NCBI RefSeq assembly: GCF_018326265.1
Contig: NZ_AP023360.1
Coordinates: 6,507,001-6,571,000 of the forward strand
Direction of reading: 5' to 3'
Source of the DNA: Catellatospora sp. IY07-71
GTDB taxonomy: Bacteria > Actinomycetota > Actinomycetes > Mycobacteriales > Micromonosporaceae
Length of the DNA stretch: 64,000 nucleotides
The translations under genes were made by a program, and so were the position numbers. The notes under the pieces were generated by a model. That model was not told the DNA's origin. It saw only the letters and a list, made by a program, of their open reading frames with translations, and made no database searches. This document shows positions 17,992 to 25,875 of this stretch, in pieces; the first letter of the stretch is position 1, and each line of letters opens with the position of its first letter.

Positions 17992-20407
17992 CGTTGTTGA
18001 GCACCGTCGGCGTGCCGCCGTTCATGTCGTTGTTGGTCGAGGTGAGCCAGAGCCCGCCGTCCGGGGTCTTCACCACGGTCCGCAACCGGCCCCAGGAGCC
18101 GTTGAAGAAGGCCCGCGGGGTGTCGGTGGTGCTGCCGGTGATCCGCATGACCCACAGCCGGGTGCCGCGTACGGCGGCCATGTAGATCCAGTCGTTGACG
18201 ATCTCGAGCCCGCTCGGCGAGGCCGACGCGGTGCTCCACTGGCGCACCGGGTTGACGAAGCTCGGGTTGCTGCACGTCCCCTCGCACGTCGGCCAGCCGT
18301 AGTTGGACCCGGCGGTGATGAGGTTCAGCTCGTCCCAGGTGTTGTCGCCGAACTCCGACGACCACAGCCGGCCCTGCGAGTCCCAGGCCAGGCCCTGCGG
18401 GTTGCGGTGGCCGAGGCTGTAGACGCGGGTGCCGAACGGGTTGCCCGGCGCGGCCGCCCCGGTCGTGGTGACCCGCAGGATCTTGCCGTTGAGCGAGCTG
18501 AGGTTCTGCGCCCGGCTGCTGTCCTGCGCGTCACCGGTGGTGAGGTAGATGTAGCCGTCGGGGCCGAACTTGACCCGGCCGCCGTTGTGGAACCGGTTCT
18601 TGGCGATGCCGGTGACCAGCGCCTCGCGCGGCCCGATGGCGCCGTTCTCGAACTTGAACCGCACCAGCCGGTTGTCGGAGGCCGCGGTGTGGAATGCGTA
18701 CACCCAGTGGTCGTTGGCGAAGTTCGGGCCGACGGCCAGGCCGAGCAGCCCGCCCTCGCCCGTGGTGGTGACCGCCTCGGAGATGGTGCCCACGACGGTC
18801 TTCTGCCCGGCCAGGGTGACCCGCACGATCTCGAACCGGTCCCGCTCGGCGACCAGCGCGCTGCCGTCGGGCAGGAACGCGATCCCCCACGGCAGGTCGA
18901 GCTGGGTGTTGACGTTGCGGTCGAAGACCGGGTCGCCGCCGCCCGCCTGCGTCGACGTGGTGACCGTGAGCACCGCACTGGCGGGGGAGGTGTTGCCGTT
19001 GGCGTCGTAGGCCAGCACCGTGTACTGGTACGCCGTGGCGGGCGTCAGGCCGGTGTCGGTCGCGGTCAGGTCGGGCACGTCGGCGATCTGGACGCCGTTG
19101 CGCGACACCCGGTAGCCGCGTACGCCGACGTTGTCGGTGGCGGCGTTCCAGGCCAGCGACACCGTGCTCGCGGTGACCCCGGTGCTGCGCAGGTTCGCCG
19201 GGGTGGTGGGCGGCTGGGTGTCGGTGCTCGGCGGGGTGGTCACCGGCAGGTTGTTGCTGCCCTGCGACGGGTTGCCGGCCGCGTCGTAGGCCAGCACGCT
19301 GAACACGTACGACGCGTTGGCCTGCAGGTTGTTCAGCGTGGCGGTGAGGATGTTGCCGCCGACCTCGGCGACCACGTTGCCGCCGTTGTAGACGACGTAG
19401 CGGGAGACGCCGACGTTGTCGGTCGCGGCGTTCCAGGCGAGGTCGACGCCGGTCGGCCGGACCACGCCCACCACGCGCAGGCTGCTCGGGGCGGTAGGCG
19501 GCTGGCTGTCCGACGGCGCGCTGACCCGCAACCGGTCCAGGTTGGGTCCGCCGTTGACCGTGGTCGCGGTCGCGCGGACGGTGTTGCTGCCCGCGGCCAG
19601 GCTCGCGGTCATGGTCTTCTCGGCCCAGGTGGGCCAGGCGCCGGTGCCGGGGAAGGTCAGGCCGGGCGCGGCGGGGGCGCCGTTGACGGTGACGTCCATG
19701 GGCCGGTCGGCGGTGGTGCCGTTGGCGTAGCGCAGCGTCAGCTGGTAGTTGCCGGCCGCGGGCACCGAGACGGTGAACTGCACGTACGAGCCGGTCACGT
19801 TGTCGTAGTTGACGAATCCGGTGCCGGTGTAGCCGGCGTGATTGGACTCGACCAGGCCCTGCGAGATCGTCGCGGACTCGGCCTGGTAGTCGGTGAACGC
19901 GGGCGGCGGCCCGGTGGTCAGGTTCCACTGCTGGCTGGCCAGCCCGGCGATGCAGGACCAGATGTGCAGCTTCGCGGCGTCGGCGGTGCTGCCGCTCACC
20001 ACGTCGACGCACTTGCCGGTGACCGGGTTGACCAGGGTGCGGGCGGAGGTGCTGTACGTCCACTGCTGGTTGGGGTTGGTGGCCGAGCAGTCCCAGATCT
20101 GCACCTTGGTGCCGTTGGCGTTGACACCGCCCGCGACGTCCAGGCACTTGCCGCCCAGCGCGCGGATCGTGCCGTCGGTGCCGACGGTCCAGGTCTGCGC
20201 GGCGGAGCCGTTGCAGGTGTAGATCTGCACCTGGGTGCCGTTGACGGTGCTCGCGGACGGGATGTCGATGCACTTGCCCGACGCGACACCGGTGATCGGC
20301 CCGACGGTGTCGGCGGCGGCCGGTGCGGCCACGACGAGGTGGAGCCCGGCGGCGAGGGCCAGCGCCGCGGCGAGAACGGCGGCGCGTTTGATCGGAGGGG
20401 AGGTCAC
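17963..20407 (-). CDS. Secreted CBM13 / CBM / FnIII / PQQ-type sugar dehydrogenase
   Basis: An 814-residue secreted protein. GTG 20407 follows a GGAG site and begins a signal peptide (to about residue 33). Order: CBM13 (about 33-165, three cysteine-bearing QW-type repeats), a CBM6/35-like module (about 171-300, FTDYQAESATIS), two fibronectin type III domains (about 305-390 and 395-480) and a glucose/sorbosone dehydrogenase propeller (about 494-814) with LPWGIAFLPDG, GGLLGLAVGP and GHRNPQGLAWD. It should oxidise or bind sugars at a polymer surface. The module order is the reverse of that in the ThuA protein at 8.5 kb, so the two propellers seem to have been combined with binding modules independently. 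Confidence 0.9.
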   Translation of the reverse strand: MTSPPIKRAAVLAAALALAAGLHLVVAAPAAADTVGPITGVASGKCIDIPSASTVNGTQVQIYTCNGSAAQTWTVGTDGTIRALGGKCLDVAGGVNANGTKVQIWDCSATNPNQQWTYSTSARTLVNPVTGKCVDVVSGSTADAAKLHIWSCIAGLASQQWNLTTGPPPAFTDYQAESATISQGLVESNHAGYTGTGFVNYDNVTGSYVQFTVSVPAAGNYQLTLRYANGTTADRPMDVTVNGAPAAPGLTFPGTGAWPTWAEKTMTASLAAGSNTVRATATTVNGGPNLDRLRVSAPSDSQPPTAPSSLRVVGVVRPTGVDLAWNAATDNVGVSRYVVYNGGNVVAEVGGNILTATLNNLQANASYVFSVLAYDAAGNPSQGSNNLPVTTPPSTDTQPPTTPANLRSTGVTASTVSLAWNAATDNVGVRGYRVSRNGVQIADVPDLTATDTGLTPATAYQYTVLAYDANGNTSPASAVLTVTTSTQAGGGDPVFDRNVNTQLDLPWGIAFLPDGSALVAERDRFEIVRVTLAGQKTVVGTISEAVTTTGEGGLLGLAVGPNFANDHWVYAFHTAASDNRLVRFKFENGAIGPREALVTGIAKNRFHNGGRVKFGPDGYIYLTTGDAQDSSRAQNLSSLNGKILRVTTTGAAAPGNPFGTRVYSLGHRNPQGLAWDSQGRLWSSEFGDNTWDELNLITAGSNYGWPTCEGTCSNPSFVNPVRQWSTASASPSGLEIVNDWIYMAAVRGTRLWVMRITGSTTDTPRAFFNGSWGRLRTVVKTPDGGLWLTSTNNDMNGGTPTVLNNVIVRLRFAS

Positions 20408-20489
20408 GAGTGCTCCGTTCCTGGCGATCGGTGCCGCGGCAGGTGCTCCCGGGGGCTCGGGTAGCGGCTGCGCAGATCCGATCACGAGT

Positions 20490-20504
20490 GTTAGTTAACT
20501 TAAC
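20490..20504 (-). promoter_or_regulatory. AT-rich operator candidate upstream of the PQQ gene
   Basis: GTTAGTTAACTTAAC contains the perfect palindrome AGTTAACT and repeated TTAAC half-sites, an exceptional AT-rich island in this GC-rich DNA, 83 bases before the GTG start. Repeated TTAGTT/AACTAA half-sites are known for ROK-type (XylR-like) repressors, so carbohydrate control is a reasonable inference. No ROK gene is in the window. Confidence 0.5.
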
Positions 20505-20660
20505 TTATCGAACCTGAACGATATGAAAGCGCATTCCCACGGTCAAGCCGAAACCCCCGAATGGCACAGCCGCCTCGCCGAGCGCGCCGGTATGTCCGGT
20601 CCCGGTGGTACGGTCCATGCCGCGCCCGCGGGGCCGTCCCACCGGGCGGCGCAACCCCTG

Positions 20661-20676
20661 AGTCGCCAAGGCGACT
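20661..20676. promoter_or_regulatory. Perfect palindrome upstream of the beta-propeller gene
   Basis: AGTCGCC and GGCGACT flank a central AA, giving a 16-bp palindrome 41 bases before the ATG at 20718. The position fits an operator or a hairpin in the leader. Together with the AT-rich site at 20490 it is the only clear structure in the 310-base gap between the two divergent genes. Confidence 0.45.
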
Positions 20677-20717
20677 TCGGGGATGCCGAGCTTCGAACGC
20701 AGCATCCGGGAGACGCG

Positions 20718-22004
20718 ATGGACGCCGAGGACGCCACGCTGGAGACGATCCTGCGCGGAGAGCCCTCGCCCGAGGCCTGGCAGACGGCATACCGGCTGCT
20801 GCCCGAGGCGGGCCCCGAGGTGCTGCCCATCGCGCTGGCACAGCTTGCGGACTGGCCCGCGAGGCTGCGGCCGATGCCCGACGCCTGGTGGGAGGAGAAG
20901 TCCCGGGGCGTGCACCGGCCGTGGCACGCGGCGGCGGCGTGGCGCGCGCTCGGCGACGTCTACGACGTCCAGAACGGACGCCCGCCCGCGCCCGACGACG
21001 ACGAGGAGACCGACTTCGCCTGCTTCTCCGAGGGCGCGACGGCGCTCGCCTGCCCCTCGGACACGGGCTGGCTGCTGCTGTGCGCGGCGGCGGAGTGGCA
21101 CCACAACGGCGGTGACATCGTCGTCTGGGCCACCGGCCCACGGGCCGACTCGGTGAAGCTGCTCGACGGCTCCGGCTTCCACGACGAGGCGCTCGACGCC
21201 CAGCTCAGCCCCGACGAGACCGTCGCGGTGTGCGCCGTCGAGGGCCGCCTGCACGCCTGGTCCACGCCCGACGGCAAGCCGCGCTGGCAGGCCGAGCTGG
21301 CCGAGAGCACCGACGCCGAGGGCCGCTTCGACATGGCGTACTCGGCCGTGCGCATCGGGTTCAGCGGCGACGGCCGGCGGGTCGCCGCCGGTTGCGCGGC
21401 ACGCGGCATCCATGTGCTCGACACCGCGGGCGGCGAGCTGCTCGGCCTCATCGCGGCGGACCCCTGCGGGCCGGTGGCCCTCGACCACGACGGCACCCGG
21501 CTGGCCCACGCGGGCACGGACGGCGAGATCGTGGTACGCGAAACCGCCTCCGGCTCCATCCTGGCGCGCCATGACACCGGCCTGGTCACCGTCAACGCGC
21601 TCGCCTTCGCACCGGACGGTGCCGGGCTCGCCGTGGCGGGCGGCGCTCGCGACGGCGTCTGTCCCGACGCGCGGCCGTCGGCCGTCGTCCTCACGCTGGA
21701 CGGGCATACGGTCGCCGGCTCGCGGCAGGTCACCCCGTCCGAAGTCCCGGCGGAGATCGCCGCCGACTCGCCGCTGGCGGCGGTGGCCACCCGCTGCGTC
21801 TGGGGCGGGCACGGGCCGCTGGTGTACGCGGAGGACGACGCCGGGGCCGTGCTGTTCGGCGGCGACGGCCGCGTGCTCTGGACCGAGCCGGGGATGACCA
21901 GCGGCAACCTCTCCCCCGACGGCCGCGTCTTGGCCACCATGGGCGAGGAGGCCGTCACCGCGGTCTTCCTCGACGCGATGTTCCCCTACGGCAGCTGTAC
22001 GTAG
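20718..22004 (+). CDS. WD40-like beta-propeller protein, cytoplasmic
   Basis: A 428-residue protein without signal peptide or membrane segment. After an alpha-helical N-terminal region of about 90 residues (SPEAWQTAYRLLPEAGPEVL), repeated blade-like units appear: GDIVVWATGP, GRLHAWSTPDGKPRW, RGIHVLDTAGGELLG, GEIVVRETASGSIL and VNALAFAPDGAGLAV. This is a WD40/quinoprotein-like propeller, probably a protein-binding scaffold. ATG 20718 has a GGGAGA site; the longer frame from 20523 covers the divergent promoter. Partners unknown. Its last 19 bases overlap a relic gene on the other strand. Confidence 0.75.
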   Translation: MDAEDATLETILRGEPSPEAWQTAYRLLPEAGPEVLPIALAQLADWPARLRPMPDAWWEEKSRGVHRPWHAAAAWRALGDVYDVQNGRPPAPDDDEETDFACFSEGATALACPSDTGWLLLCAAAEWHHNGGDIVVWATGPRADSVKLLDGSGFHDEALDAQLSPDETVAVCAVEGRLHAWSTPDGKPRWQAELAESTDAEGRFDMAYSAVRIGFSGDGRRVAAGCAARGIHVLDTAGGELLGLIAADPCGPVALDHDGTRLAHAGTDGEIVVRETASGSILARHDTGLVTVNALAFAPDGAGLAVAGGARDGVCPDARPSAVVLTLDGHTVAGSRQVTPSEVPAEIAADSPLAAVATRCVWGGHGPLVYAEDDAGAVLFGGDGRVLWTEPGMTSGNLSPDGRVLATMGEEAVTAVFLDAMFPYGSCT

Positions 22005-22165
22005 ACCCGGGTCCAGGGCTGGTCGCCGAGCAGCCGCCAGCGGTGCCCGCCGCCCGCGGTGTCCTCGGCCAGCAGCAGGTCGCCCGGCTCGAGCTGGAAC
22101 CTCAGCGCCCGGACCTCGGAAAAGGCGAACCTCGCGCGCTGTCGCGCCGCGGCTGTTCGGCCCTG
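21986..22165 (-). pseudogene. C-terminal gene relic, family unknown
   Basis: Read on the minus strand, about 59 codons are open between a TGA at 22166-22168 and a TAG at 21986-21988. The end has clear protein character (FQLEPGDLLLAEDTAGGG then HRWRLLGDQPWTRVYVQLP), but there is no ATG or GTG in the open stretch. It overlaps the propeller gene stop. I take it to be the surviving tail of a deleted gene. It is one of several such tails in this window. Confidence 0.45.
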
Positions 22166-22301
22166 TCACGCCCGCCGTCGCCGATTTCGGCGGCGGCCGA
22201 CGGCATACCGGCGCGGCCGCCCTGGGCGCGGACGGCACCGCGGAGGACGCGGGCGGCGGCGCATGGGAGACTCGACGCGACAGCGGCAGTGGGAGGTGTG
22301 C

Positions 22302-23204
22302 ATGTTCGATCATTTCGTGTGGTCCGTGCTCGTCGCTCCCGCACTGGTCGCGGTCGCGGTGCGGCTGCTGGCCGACCGGCTCGCGCCGGGGCGCGCGGCC
22401 CGGGTCGTGGCCTGGTCGGCGGCGGCCACGGCGGTCGGGAGCCTGCTCAACCTGCTGGTCTTCACGCTGGTGGCGGTCGCCCAGACCCCGGCGGCCGCGG
22501 CGGCTTTCGGCTGGTCGGCGCGCACCGTGCACGACGACACCGCGCAGGTCGCCTGGGTGCCCTGGCTCAGCGTTGCGCTGCTGGCCGCGGCGACCGGCGC
22601 CGTCACGGTGCGGGCGCGGCGCCACCGCCGGACGCTCGCCGAGGCCCGCCGCTACAGCGACGGCACGGCGACCGTGCTGATGCTGCCCGACGCCCGGCCG
22701 CAGGCGTTCGCGGTGCCGGGCCGCCCCGGGCGGGTGGTGGTCACCATCGGGATGCGCGAGCGGTTGACCGAGCCGCAGTTCGACGCCGTGATCGCGCATG
22801 AGCGGGCACATCTGGAGGGCGGACACCACCGGCTGGTCGCCGTCGCCGACGTCGCCGCGGCGTCCCATCCGGCGCTGTGGTGGGCCGCGCGACACGTCGG
22901 TTACCTGGTCGAGCGGGCCGCCGACGAGCAGGCCGCGCGGACGGTCGGCAGCCGCCGCACGGTCGCGTACGCGATCGGCACCGCGTCGCTGGCGGGCGTG
23001 CCGGCACCGGCGCTCGGCCTGCACGCGGCAGCCCGGCCGGGTGTGGTCCCGCGGCGCGTCGCCAGCCTGCTGCGCCCGCCCCGGCACGCCCGTTGGCCCT
23101 GGTACGTCCTGCCCGCAGCGCTGGCCGGCTCGTCGCTGGTCTGGACGGTCGAGGCGATCATCGACTTCTTCGAGTTGCTGGCGTACGCGAGCCTGCGCGG
23201 CTGA
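22302..23204 (+). CDS. M56-family (BlaR1-like) membrane metallopeptidase
   Basis: A 300-residue membrane protein. Three or four hydrophobic helices surround a zinc peptidase domain with the HExxH motif HERAH (His166, Glu167, His170) and a downstream ERAADEQA that supplies the third ligand. Members cleave or switch off a partner BlaI repressor after sensing an outside signal. No penicillin-binding sensor domain is present after the last helix, so the signal is not obviously a beta-lactam. ATG 22302 has a strong GGGAGG site. The BlaI gene follows 50 bases downstream, in the same direction, which is the reverse of the usual BlaI-M56 order. Confidence 0.9.
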   Translation: MFDHFVWSVLVAPALVAVAVRLLADRLAPGRAARVVAWSAAATAVGSLLNLLVFTLVAVAQTPAAAAAFGWSARTVHDDTAQVAWVPWLSVALLAAATGAVTVRARRHRRTLAEARRYSDGTATVLMLPDARPQAFAVPGRPGRVVVTIGMRERLTEPQFDAVIAHERAHLEGGHHRLVAVADVAAASHPALWWAARHVGYLVERAADEQAARTVGSRRTVAYAIGTASLAGVPAPALGLHAAARPGVVPRRVASLLRPPRHARWPWYVLPAALAGSSLVWTVEAIIDFFELLAYASLRG

Positions 23205-23254
23205 CGCTCCCCGTGGCACGGACGTCGGCCGAAGGGACGATAGAGTCGGAGGCG

Positions 23255-23647
23255 ATGAGCACTCGCCCACCAGACGCGCCCGATCCGGGCCGCCGCCGCT
23301 CCGGCGAGCTGGAGTCGCAGATCGTCACGGTGCTGACCGCGGCCGAGACGGCGCTGACCCCCGGCGAGGTGCGCGAGCGGCTGATCCCGCAGAGCGACCT
23401 GTCGTACAGCACGGTCGTCACGATCCTCACCCGGCTGCACGCCAAGGGCGCGGTGATCCGCGAGCGCGACGGGCGGGCCTACCGCTACGCCGCCCTGCGC
23501 GACGCCGCCGGGCTGGTCGCCGATCGGATGACCCGGCTGCTGACCGCCGAGGCCGATCACAGCTCGGTGCTGCGGCGCTTCGTGGGCAGCCTCGACGCCG
23601 ACGACGAGCGTCTCCTGCGCGAGCTGCTGCGAGACGGGGACGAGTAG
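23255..23647 (+). CDS. BlaI/MecI/CopY-family transcriptional repressor
   Basis: A 130-residue repressor with an N-terminal winged helix (GELESQIVTVLTAAETALT, then LSYSTVVTILTRLHAKG as recognition helix and REGRAY-like wing) and a C-terminal dimerisation helix region (about 85-130). Such dimers bind palindromes with TGTAG/CTACA half-sites and are inactivated by proteolysis through a partner M56 peptidase, here the gene just upstream. A perfect TCTACA/TGTAGA palindrome lies 17 bases after the stop, in front of the iron operon, and I could find none in front of the peptidase or of this gene. The downstream operon is therefore its best candidate target. Confidence 0.92.
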   Translation: MSTRPPDAPDPGRRRSGELESQIVTVLTAAETALTPGEVRERLIPQSDLSYSTVVTILTRLHAKGAVIRERDGRAYRYAALRDAAGLVADRMTRLLTAEADHSSVLRRFVGSLDADDERLLRELLRDGDE

Positions 23648-23662
23648 CGCGTGCAGCCCGGC

Positions 23663-23692
23663 TTGACTTCTACACACTGTAGAAGTCAGGAT
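23663..23692 (+). promoter_or_regulatory. efeUOB promoter with perfect BlaI-like palindrome in the spacer
   Basis: TGACTTCTACA (23664-23674), CAC, TGTAGAAGTCA (23678-23688) is a perfect 11-bp inverted repeat with a 3-base centre. It sits exactly between a possible -35 element TTGACT (23663-23668) and -10 element CAGGAT (23687-23692) with an 18-base spacer. The TCTACA/TGTAGA core matches the type of site bound by BlaI-family repressors. It could alternatively be a small terminator for the BlaI gene, but it has no U-run and a 3-base loop. Confidence 0.65.
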
Positions 23693-23694
23693 GC

Positions 23695-23728
23695 TTAGGC
23701 AATCCTAATTTAGGAAAGGCTCACCTGG
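23695..23728 (+). promoter_or_regulatory. Overlapping DtxR/IdeR-like iron boxes
   Basis: The 19 bases 23710-23728 (TTAGGAAAGGCTCACCTGG) agree with the DtxR/IdeR consensus TTAGGTTAGGCTAACCTAA at 14 positions by my count, and the overlapping 23695-23713 (TTAGGCAATCCTAATTTAG) agrees at 12. They lie just downstream of the -10 element and about 50 bases before the efeU start, which is where an iron-loaded repressor would block transcription. Confidence 0.7.
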
Positions 23729-23777
23729 CATGGCCGGGGCGGGCCGGTAGATGCTGCCCGCAAGCCGAGGTGCCGCC

Positions 23778-24647
23778 ATGTCCAACGTGTTCCTGCCGAC
23801 GTACCTCATCGGGCTGCGTGAGGGTCTGGAGGCGACGCTGGTCGTCACCATCCTGGTGGCGTTCCTGGTCAAGACCGACCGCCGGGACCGGCTCCGCTAC
23901 GTCTGGACCGGTGTCGGCGTCGCCGCGGCGCTGTCGGTCGGCTTCGCCGCGGTGCTGCAGTACACGAGCGCCCACCTGGAGTTCGAGCGCCAGGAGCTGT
24001 TCGAGGCGGTCACCTCGATCCTGGCCGTGGCCTTCGTCACCTGGATGATCTTCTGGATGCGGCGGGCCGCCCGGTCCATCTCCGGCGACCTGCGCGCCCG
24101 GCTCGACGCCGCCATCGCGCTCGGCCCCCTGGCCGTCGTCGTCACGGCCTTCCTCGCCGTCGCCCGCGAGGGCCTGGAGACCGCGCTGATCTTCTTCGCG
24201 ACCGTGCAGGGCGCCACCTCGACCTGGTCGGTCGCCGCGATCCTGACCGGCATCGCGACCTCGATCGTGCTCGGCTTCCTGATGTACCGCAGCGCGCTGC
24301 GGATCAACCTCACCCGCTTCTTCACCTGGACCGGCGTGCTGCTGGTGCTGGTCGCCGCGGGCATCTTCAAATACGGCGTGCACGACCTGCTCGAAGCGGG
24401 CGTGCTGCCGGGCCTGAACGACCTCGCCTTCGACATCTCCGGCACGCTGCCGCCCACCACCTGGTACGCCGAGCTGCTGCGCGGGACGCTCAACTTCACG
24501 CCCGCCCCGACGGTCCTGGAGACCGTCGCCTGGCTCGCGTACGCGATCCCGGTGCTCGTGCTGTTCCTGCTGCCGCACCGGGCGCGCGCCGCTGCGCCCG
24601 CCCCGGCCCCCGCTCCCACGCCGGTCCCCACCGGCAGCGACCGCTGA
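23778..24647 (+). CDS. efeU: EfeU, FTR1-family high-affinity iron permease
   Basis: A 289-residue membrane protein with about seven helices. Two REGLE motifs, REGLEATLV (residues 14-18) and REGLETALI (130-134), are the iron-binding signature of the FTR1/EfeU family. The C-terminal tail is a Pro/Ala-rich stretch. It imports iron across the membrane after delivery by EfeO with the peroxidase EfeB. ATG 23778 is chosen on family length; the upstream ATG at 23751 falls close to the iron boxes. First gene of efeU-efeO-efeB, 28 bases before efeO. Confidence 0.95.
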   Translation: MSNVFLPTYLIGLREGLEATLVVTILVAFLVKTDRRDRLRYVWTGVGVAAALSVGFAAVLQYTSAHLEFERQELFEAVTSILAVAFVTWMIFWMRRAARSISGDLRARLDAAIALGPLAVVVTAFLAVAREGLETALIFFATVQGATSTWSVAAILTGIATSIVLGFLMYRSALRINLTRFFTWTGVLLVLVAAGIFKYGVHDLLEAGVLPGLNDLAFDISGTLPPTTWYAELLRGTLNFTPAPTVLETVAWLAYAIPVLVLFLLPHRARAAAPAPAPAPTPVPTGSDR

Positions 24648-24675
24648 AACCCTTCCGAACACAGGAGTCACCCCC

Positions 24676-25803
24676 ATGCGCAAGCTCCCGGCACTCACGG
24701 CGGCCGCCGTACTCGGCCTGAGCCTGTCGGCCTGCACCACCGACCCGGAGCCGGCCGCGCCCGGCGACGCCACCGGGCCCATCGCGGTCAAGGCCACCGA
24801 CGCGACCTGCGAGGTCGGCCGGGCCGAGACCGCCGCGGGCACGGTCACCTTCACCGTCAGCAACGGCGGCGCCAAGGTCACCGAGTTCTACGTGTACGCC
24901 GCCGGGGACCGGGTGATGGGCGAGGTCGAGAACATCGCCCCCGGGCTGACTCGCGAGCTGAAGGTCGAGCTGACCGCCGGCACGTACGAGACCGCCTGCA
25001 AGCCCGGCATGATCGGCAAGGGCATCCGCAACGGGTTCAAGGTGACCGGCTCGGCCGCGCCGCTGACCGCCGACGCGAAGCTGGCCGAGGCCACCGCGAA
25101 CTACCAGCGCTACGTGCGCAGCCAGACCGCGGCGCTGCTGCCCAAGACCGAGGAGTTCGTCGCCGCGGTCAAGGCCGGCGACGCGGCGAAGGCCAAGGCG
25201 CTGTTCCCGATCGCCCGCACCTACTGGGAGCGGATCGAGCCGGTCGCCGAGATCTTCGGCGACCTGGACCCGAAGATCGACGGCCGCGCCGAGGTGATCG
25301 AGGAGGGCATGGCCTTCACCGGCTTCCACCGCCTGGAGCAGGACCTGTGGGAGAAGAAGGACATCAGCAAGTCCGGCCCGATCGCCGACCAGCTGCTGGT
25401 CGACGTGAAGGAGATCGTGGCCAAGGCGAACGCGGAGCAGCTGTCCCCGCTGCAGCTGGCCAACGGTGCCAAGGAGCTGCTGGACGAGGTCGCCAGCGGC
25501 AAGATCACCGGTGAGGAGGACCGCTACTCGCACACCGACCTGTGGGACTTCGCCGCCAACGTCGAGGGCTCCAAGGCCGCCGTGCAGGCGCTGCGCCCGA
25601 CCCTGGAGGAGCGCGCGCCGGAGCTGGTCACCGCGCTGGACGCCGCGTTCGCCGCCGTCGACACCGCGCTGGGCAGGCACCGCGCCGGTGACGGCTGGAA
25701 GCTGCACAACCAGCTGACCCAGGCCGAGCTGAAGGAGCTGAGCGACGTCATCAACGCGCTCGCCGAGCCCATCAGCAAGGTCGCCGCGGTCGTCGCGAAG
25801 TAG
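24676..25803 (+). CDS. efeO: EfeO, iron-binding lipoprotein (cupredoxin plus M75 domain)
   Basis: A 375-residue exported lipoprotein: the lipobox LSAC places the lipidated Cys at residue 20. A cupredoxin-like domain (about 35-130, with CKPGMIG) is followed by the M75/imelysin-like domain with the HxxE motif in GFHRLEQDLW (His218, Glu221) that binds iron. It should capture iron outside the membrane and pass it to EfeU. A normal AGGAGT site precedes the start. The gene ends in a strong hairpin before efeB. Confidence 0.95.
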   Translation: MRKLPALTAAAVLGLSLSACTTDPEPAAPGDATGPIAVKATDATCEVGRAETAAGTVTFTVSNGGAKVTEFYVYAAGDRVMGEVENIAPGLTRELKVELTAGTYETACKPGMIGKGIRNGFKVTGSAAPLTADAKLAEATANYQRYVRSQTAALLPKTEEFVAAVKAGDAAKAKALFPIARTYWERIEPVAEIFGDLDPKIDGRAEVIEEGMAFTGFHRLEQDLWEKKDISKSGPIADQLLVDVKEIVAKANAEQLSPLQLANGAKELLDEVASGKITGEEDRYSHTDLWDFAANVEGSKAAVQALRPTLEERAPELVTALDAAFAAVDTALGRHRAGDGWKLHNQLTQAELKELSDVINALAEPISKVAAVVAK

Positions 25804-25808
25804 TCCCT

Positions 25809-25849
25809 CGGTGCGGTGGGCCGTCCGCGCAGGACGGCCCACCGCACCG
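25809..25849 (+). terminator. Very stable hairpin between efeO and efeB
   Basis: An 18-bp perfect stem (25809-25826 with 25832-25849) and a 5-base loop GCGCA, starting five bases after the efeO stop. It can be extended by a G-U pair. There is no U-run and no sign of a separate efeB promoter in the 26 bases that remain, so it is probably an attenuator that reduces efeB relative to efeUO. Confidence 0.7.
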
Positions 25850-25875
25850 GCACCTATCCCCGGAGTGTGAGACAG

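Noticed and set aside
23664-23688. Palindrome as a simple terminator of the BlaI gene
   Set aside because: A 3-base loop, no U-run and its place between -35 and -10 elements make an operator more likely; kept as an alternative only.
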